A DNA stretch of 23,292 bases from a virus. A model generated the notes under the pieces. That model saw nothing but the letters and a program-made list of their open reading frames with translations. It was not told where the DNA came from and did not search any database. This document shows, one piece after another, positions 21,354 to 23,292 of this stretch (position 1 is its first letter; every line of letters starts with the position of its first letter). The stretch lies in IMG/VR virus record IMGVR_UViG_3300042520_001283, positions 1 to 23,292 of that record. One strand, given 5' to 3'. The translations under genes were made by a program, and so were the position numbers.

Positions 21354-23222
21354 TTATCCTACGATAATATAAATTGTATTTGCGTTGGGCGTTACGATTA
21401 AATCGTATCCAGCTTGCGTGATTTGAACGATATTAGAAAGTTGAGTCGCACCCGTAAGCCCAGTAGTGTCTGATAGAACAATATTTGCTGGCGTTACCCC
21501 AGTTGCTCCCGTCGAGCCTTGTGTTCCTACTCCCGTAGCCCCCGTAGCTCCATCTGCTCCCGCAACGCCAGTCGCGCCAGTCGCGCCTTGCGTTCCGACT
21601 CCAGTAGCTCCAGTTGCCCCCGTGCTTCCTTGTTCTCCAGTCAAGCCTGTTGCTCCCGTGGAGCCTTGACCGCCTGTAAGACCAGTAGCACCAGTCGCAC
21701 CCAACTGACCATACATTACTTGCGTTGCAGTAAGAATGACAGATGGAATTGCTGGTGCAGGAGCGAGAGCAGGAGCGTATTCAAGCGTAATTCCAAGGTT
21801 ATTGGTTTTCCAGAAAAGCTCAAGATATTCGCCAGCTAGAACTTTAAGAACATAGTTTACTGTTCCAATCGCCCGTCCATCAGACCCGCCATGAGATTCT
21901 ACAACACTCCACTGAGAATCGGTATCAGCGACATTCGTTCCATTTTTCTTGAGCCAGATATTTGCATCGTGGATTTGGTTATTTGAATTGTTCCACTGAA
22001 CAGAAAATGTGATGGAATAGACTCCAGTGTATTGGAAGGTAATTTGACTATTGGCAACAATTGATACGCCGATAGAATCTGGATCGGTATTGTTGTAAGT
22101 AATCGGATATCCAGTATTGATGGCAGTAGCGGATTGCGGTTGAGTTGACCAGAATGATCCCCAATATCCAGATGCTCCACCAGCACCAGTTAATCCTGTA
22201 GCTCCGACTAATCCCGTGGCTCCCGTAGCACCGCTTGCGCCAATGCCTGTAGCACCTGTAGCCCCATCAACGCCAGAGACTCCTGTCGCACCTGTCGATC
22301 CTGTAGCTCCATCTGCTCCAGCAATACCCGTGGCTCCAGTCGAGCCTGTATCGCCAATAACGCCCGTAGCTCCTGTAGAGCCAGTTGCCCCGACATCACC
22401 TTGTGTTCCTGTAGCTCCAGTCGCTCCATCTACACCAGCAATACCTGTAGCTCCTGTGGCTCCTTCAAGACCAGTTGCTCCAGTGGCCCCTCTAACCCCA
22501 GTCAATCCCGTAGCACCAGTCGCGCCCGTGGCTCCGAGATCGCCAGTAGCTCCTGTGGCTCCAACATCACCTTGGACTCCAGTTGCTCCTGTCGAACCAG
22601 TTGCTCCATTTGTTCCAGAAATTCCTGTCGCGCCAGTTGAACCAGTCGCTCCATCAAGTCCAGCTATCCCTGTTGCTCCCGTGGAACCAGTTGCGCCATC
22701 AACGCCAGAAATTCCAGTTGCCCCCGTCGATCCTGTCGCTCCCGTGGCTCCGTCTGTTCCAGAAAGACCAGTCGCACCTGTGGCTCCGTCTGTTCCTGCT
22801 GTTCCAGTAGCTCCCGTGGCTCCATCTGGGCCTGTAGCACCACCATCTGCCACTGGTGTCCATGAAGCATTTATTGAACCCGGTGTTGGAGGGTATCCGG
22901 GGTTAAGTGGGTTTCCCGTCCTGTAATAATAACCGCCTTGAAAAGTAACTGCCGCTCCAAGATTATAGGAAGCACCATTGTCATATACTGTCGCTGGCAA
23001 TGTCCAAGGTGTTGGCCCTTGGATTCCCGTGGCCCCTGTGCTTCCATCATTTCCTGCAACTCCCGTGGCCCCAGTTGTTCCCGCTCCGATTGGCCCCGTG
23101 GCTCCCGTAGCACCCGTTGGGCCTCCAGATGGGCCTGTGGCCCCAGTTGCCCCAATTGCTGCGGTGGATTGACTTCCAATGAAGTCAAGCTTTCCAGTAA
23201 ATGGGTTAAATGTGAGTGCCAT
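21354..23222 (-). CDS. Collagen-like tail fibre with C1q-like globular domain (622 aa)
   Basis: The N terminus [16 protein letters not shown] is a short conserved-looking entry often seen on phage fibres. Residues 22-70 are collagen-like. Residues 71-127 form a small module rich in Tyr/Trp ([20 protein letters not shown], then SINASWTPV) resembling carbohydrate-binding modules. Residues 128-349 are a long Gly-X-Y stretch with Thr at Y (GATGATG). Residues 352-505 look like a C1q/TNF-type jelly roll ([34 protein letters not shown]). A second collagen block (506-577) and a 45-residue beta tail follow. This probably forms a trimeric host-binding fibre, or a structural fibre. The leader has AAGGA 9-10 bases before the ATG. 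It ends the structural block before the lysis genes. Confidence 0.85.
   Translation of the reverse strand: MALTFNPFTGKLDFIGSQSTAAIGATGATGPSGGPTGATGATGPIGAGTTGATGVAGNDGSTGATGIQGPTPWTLPATVYDNGASYNLGAAVTFQGGYYYRTGNPLNPGYPPTPGSINASWTPVADGGATGPDGATGATGTAGTDGATGATGLSGTDGATGATGSTGATGISGVDGATGSTGATGIAGLDGATGSTGATGISGTNGATGSTGATGVQGDVGATGATGDLGATGATGATGLTGVRGATGATGLEGATGATGIAGVDGATGATGTQGDVGATGSTGATGVIGDTGSTGATGIAGADGATGSTGATGVSGVDGATGATGIGASGATGATGLVGATGLTGAGGASGYWGSFWSTQPQSATAINTGYPITYNNTDPDSIGVSIVANSQITFQYTGVYSITFSVQWNNSNNQIHDANIWLKKNGTNVADTDSQWSVVESHGGSDGRAIGTVNYVLKVLAGEYLELFWKTNNLGITLEYAPALAPAPAIPSVILTATQVMYGQLGATGATGLTGGQGSTGATGLTGEQGSTGATGATGVGTQGATGATGVAGADGATGATGVGTQGSTGATGVTPANIVLSDTTGLTGATQLSNIVQITQAGYDLIVTPNANTIYIIVG
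21492..21707 (-). repeat. Collagen-like coding repeat, C-terminal block of the 622-aa fibre
   Basis: Codes for GATGATG and GSTGATG type triplets after the C1q-like domain. Placement of a collagen stalk after the globular domain is unusual, since such heads are commonly terminal. Confidence 0.75.
22176..22841 (-). repeat. Collagen-like coding repeat, main stalk of the 622-aa fibre
   Basis: About 74 Gly-X-Y triplets, mainly Gly-Ala-Thr and Gly-Ser-Thr with occasional Gly-x-Asp, are coded here. Wobble positions vary between units, so it is a protein repeat kept by selection more than a recent DNA expansion. The antisense frame gives an artefactual Pro-Val-Ala reading. Confidence 0.8.
23013..23159 (-). 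repeat. Collagen-like coding repeat, N-terminal block of the 622-aa fibre
   Basis: Gly-X-Y triplets ([18 protein letters not shown]) lie between the entry segment and the Tyr/Trp-rich module of the fibre. Confidence 0.7.
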
Positions 23223-23242
23223 ATTTTATTGTTCCTTTTTTT

Positions 23243-23257
23243 AAATTATTTTGTCAA
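23243..23257 (-). promoter_or_regulatory. 15-base leader element TTGACAAAATAATTT, copy 2 (possible promoter)
   Basis: This is identical to the element before the 581-residue fibre, here 35 bases before the ATG at 23222 and overlapping the upstream gene's stop codon. TTGACA fits a -35 box, but the -10 region (GAACAA or AACAAT) is weak. Confidence 0.4.
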
Positions 23258-23292
23258 GCAGTTATGTCAGGGCCAACAGGCCAAGATAAGCC
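23254..23292 (-). CDS. C-terminal 12 codons of an upstream gene
   Basis: Only the end is in the window: GLSWPVGPDITA followed by TGA. The frame is assumed from the absence of stops and from the tight gene packing elsewhere. Nothing can be said of its function. Confidence 0.4.
   Translation of the reverse strand, partial: GLSWPVGPDITA

Noticed and set aside
22176-22841. CRISPR-like or satellite repeat array
   Set aside because: The units are Gly-X-Y codons with varied wobble bases in a single open frame, without constant repeats and unique spacers.
22216-22926. Long plus-strand frame coding Pro-Val-Ala-Pro repeats
   Set aside because: It is the exact antisense of the GATG collagen-like stalk, whose composition keeps the opposite frame open. 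There is no start context and no plus-strand gene elsewhere.

Overview
The window is a contiguous block of virion-assembly and lysis genes from a tailed double-stranded DNA bacteriophage. Every gene I can support is on the minus strand, genes are packed nearly end to end (many share a TAATG or ATGA stop/start), and no gap between genes exceeds 60 bases. Clear bacterial housekeeping genes, tRNAs, rRNAs, insertion sequences and CRISPR arrays are absent. The tail parts look like those of a short-tailed (podovirus-type) phage: an adaptor-like protein followed directly by a beta-propeller-type nozzle candidate, then probable DNA-ejection proteins. The host cannot be named. Most starts lack a Shine-Dalgarno sequence and have an A/T-rich leader, which would fit a host that relies little on SD pairing, but this is only suggestive.

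Layout in the direction of transcription (right to left). 23292-21354: the last codons of an upstream gene, then a 622-residue collagen-like fibre with a C1q-like globular domain. 21349-19860: lysis block with three small membrane or amphipathic proteins (holin candidates), a 64-residue unknown and a CHAP-type endolysin. 19847-18540: calcineurin-like phosphoesterase, a small winged-helix-like protein and an HELLH metallopeptidase. 18495-14109: a second collagen-like fibre, a beta-helix tailspike with a TTARTLENRF-type anchor and C1q-like C terminus, and a second beta-helix protein without that anchor. 14051-13313: two small acidic proteins of unknown role.

13303-6237: a 1427-residue adaptor-like protein whose conserved ends are separated by about 1150 residues of repeat modules; a 710-residue nozzle candidate; an 84-residue Cys-motif protein; a 129-residue unknown. 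6235-1: Gln/Ala-rich proteins that form two paralogous pairs (286/261 and 164/162 residues), a 593-residue coiled-coil protein and the start of a large protein with a hydrophobic Gly/Ala segment; I infer these are internal or ejection proteins. A PAPS-reductase-family ATP pyrophosphatase and an overlapping YkgJ-type Cys-cluster protein sit inside this structural block.

The genes plausibly cooperate as a tail and host-entry module (adaptor, nozzle, fibres, spikes, ejection proteins) plus lysis. The parts that least fit ordinary expectations are the sulfur/metal enzyme pair among virion genes, the giant repeat insertion in the adaptor, the paired Gln/Ala-rich paralogues sharing a C-terminal TFGG motif, and a 15-base element repeated in front of both collagen-like fibres.
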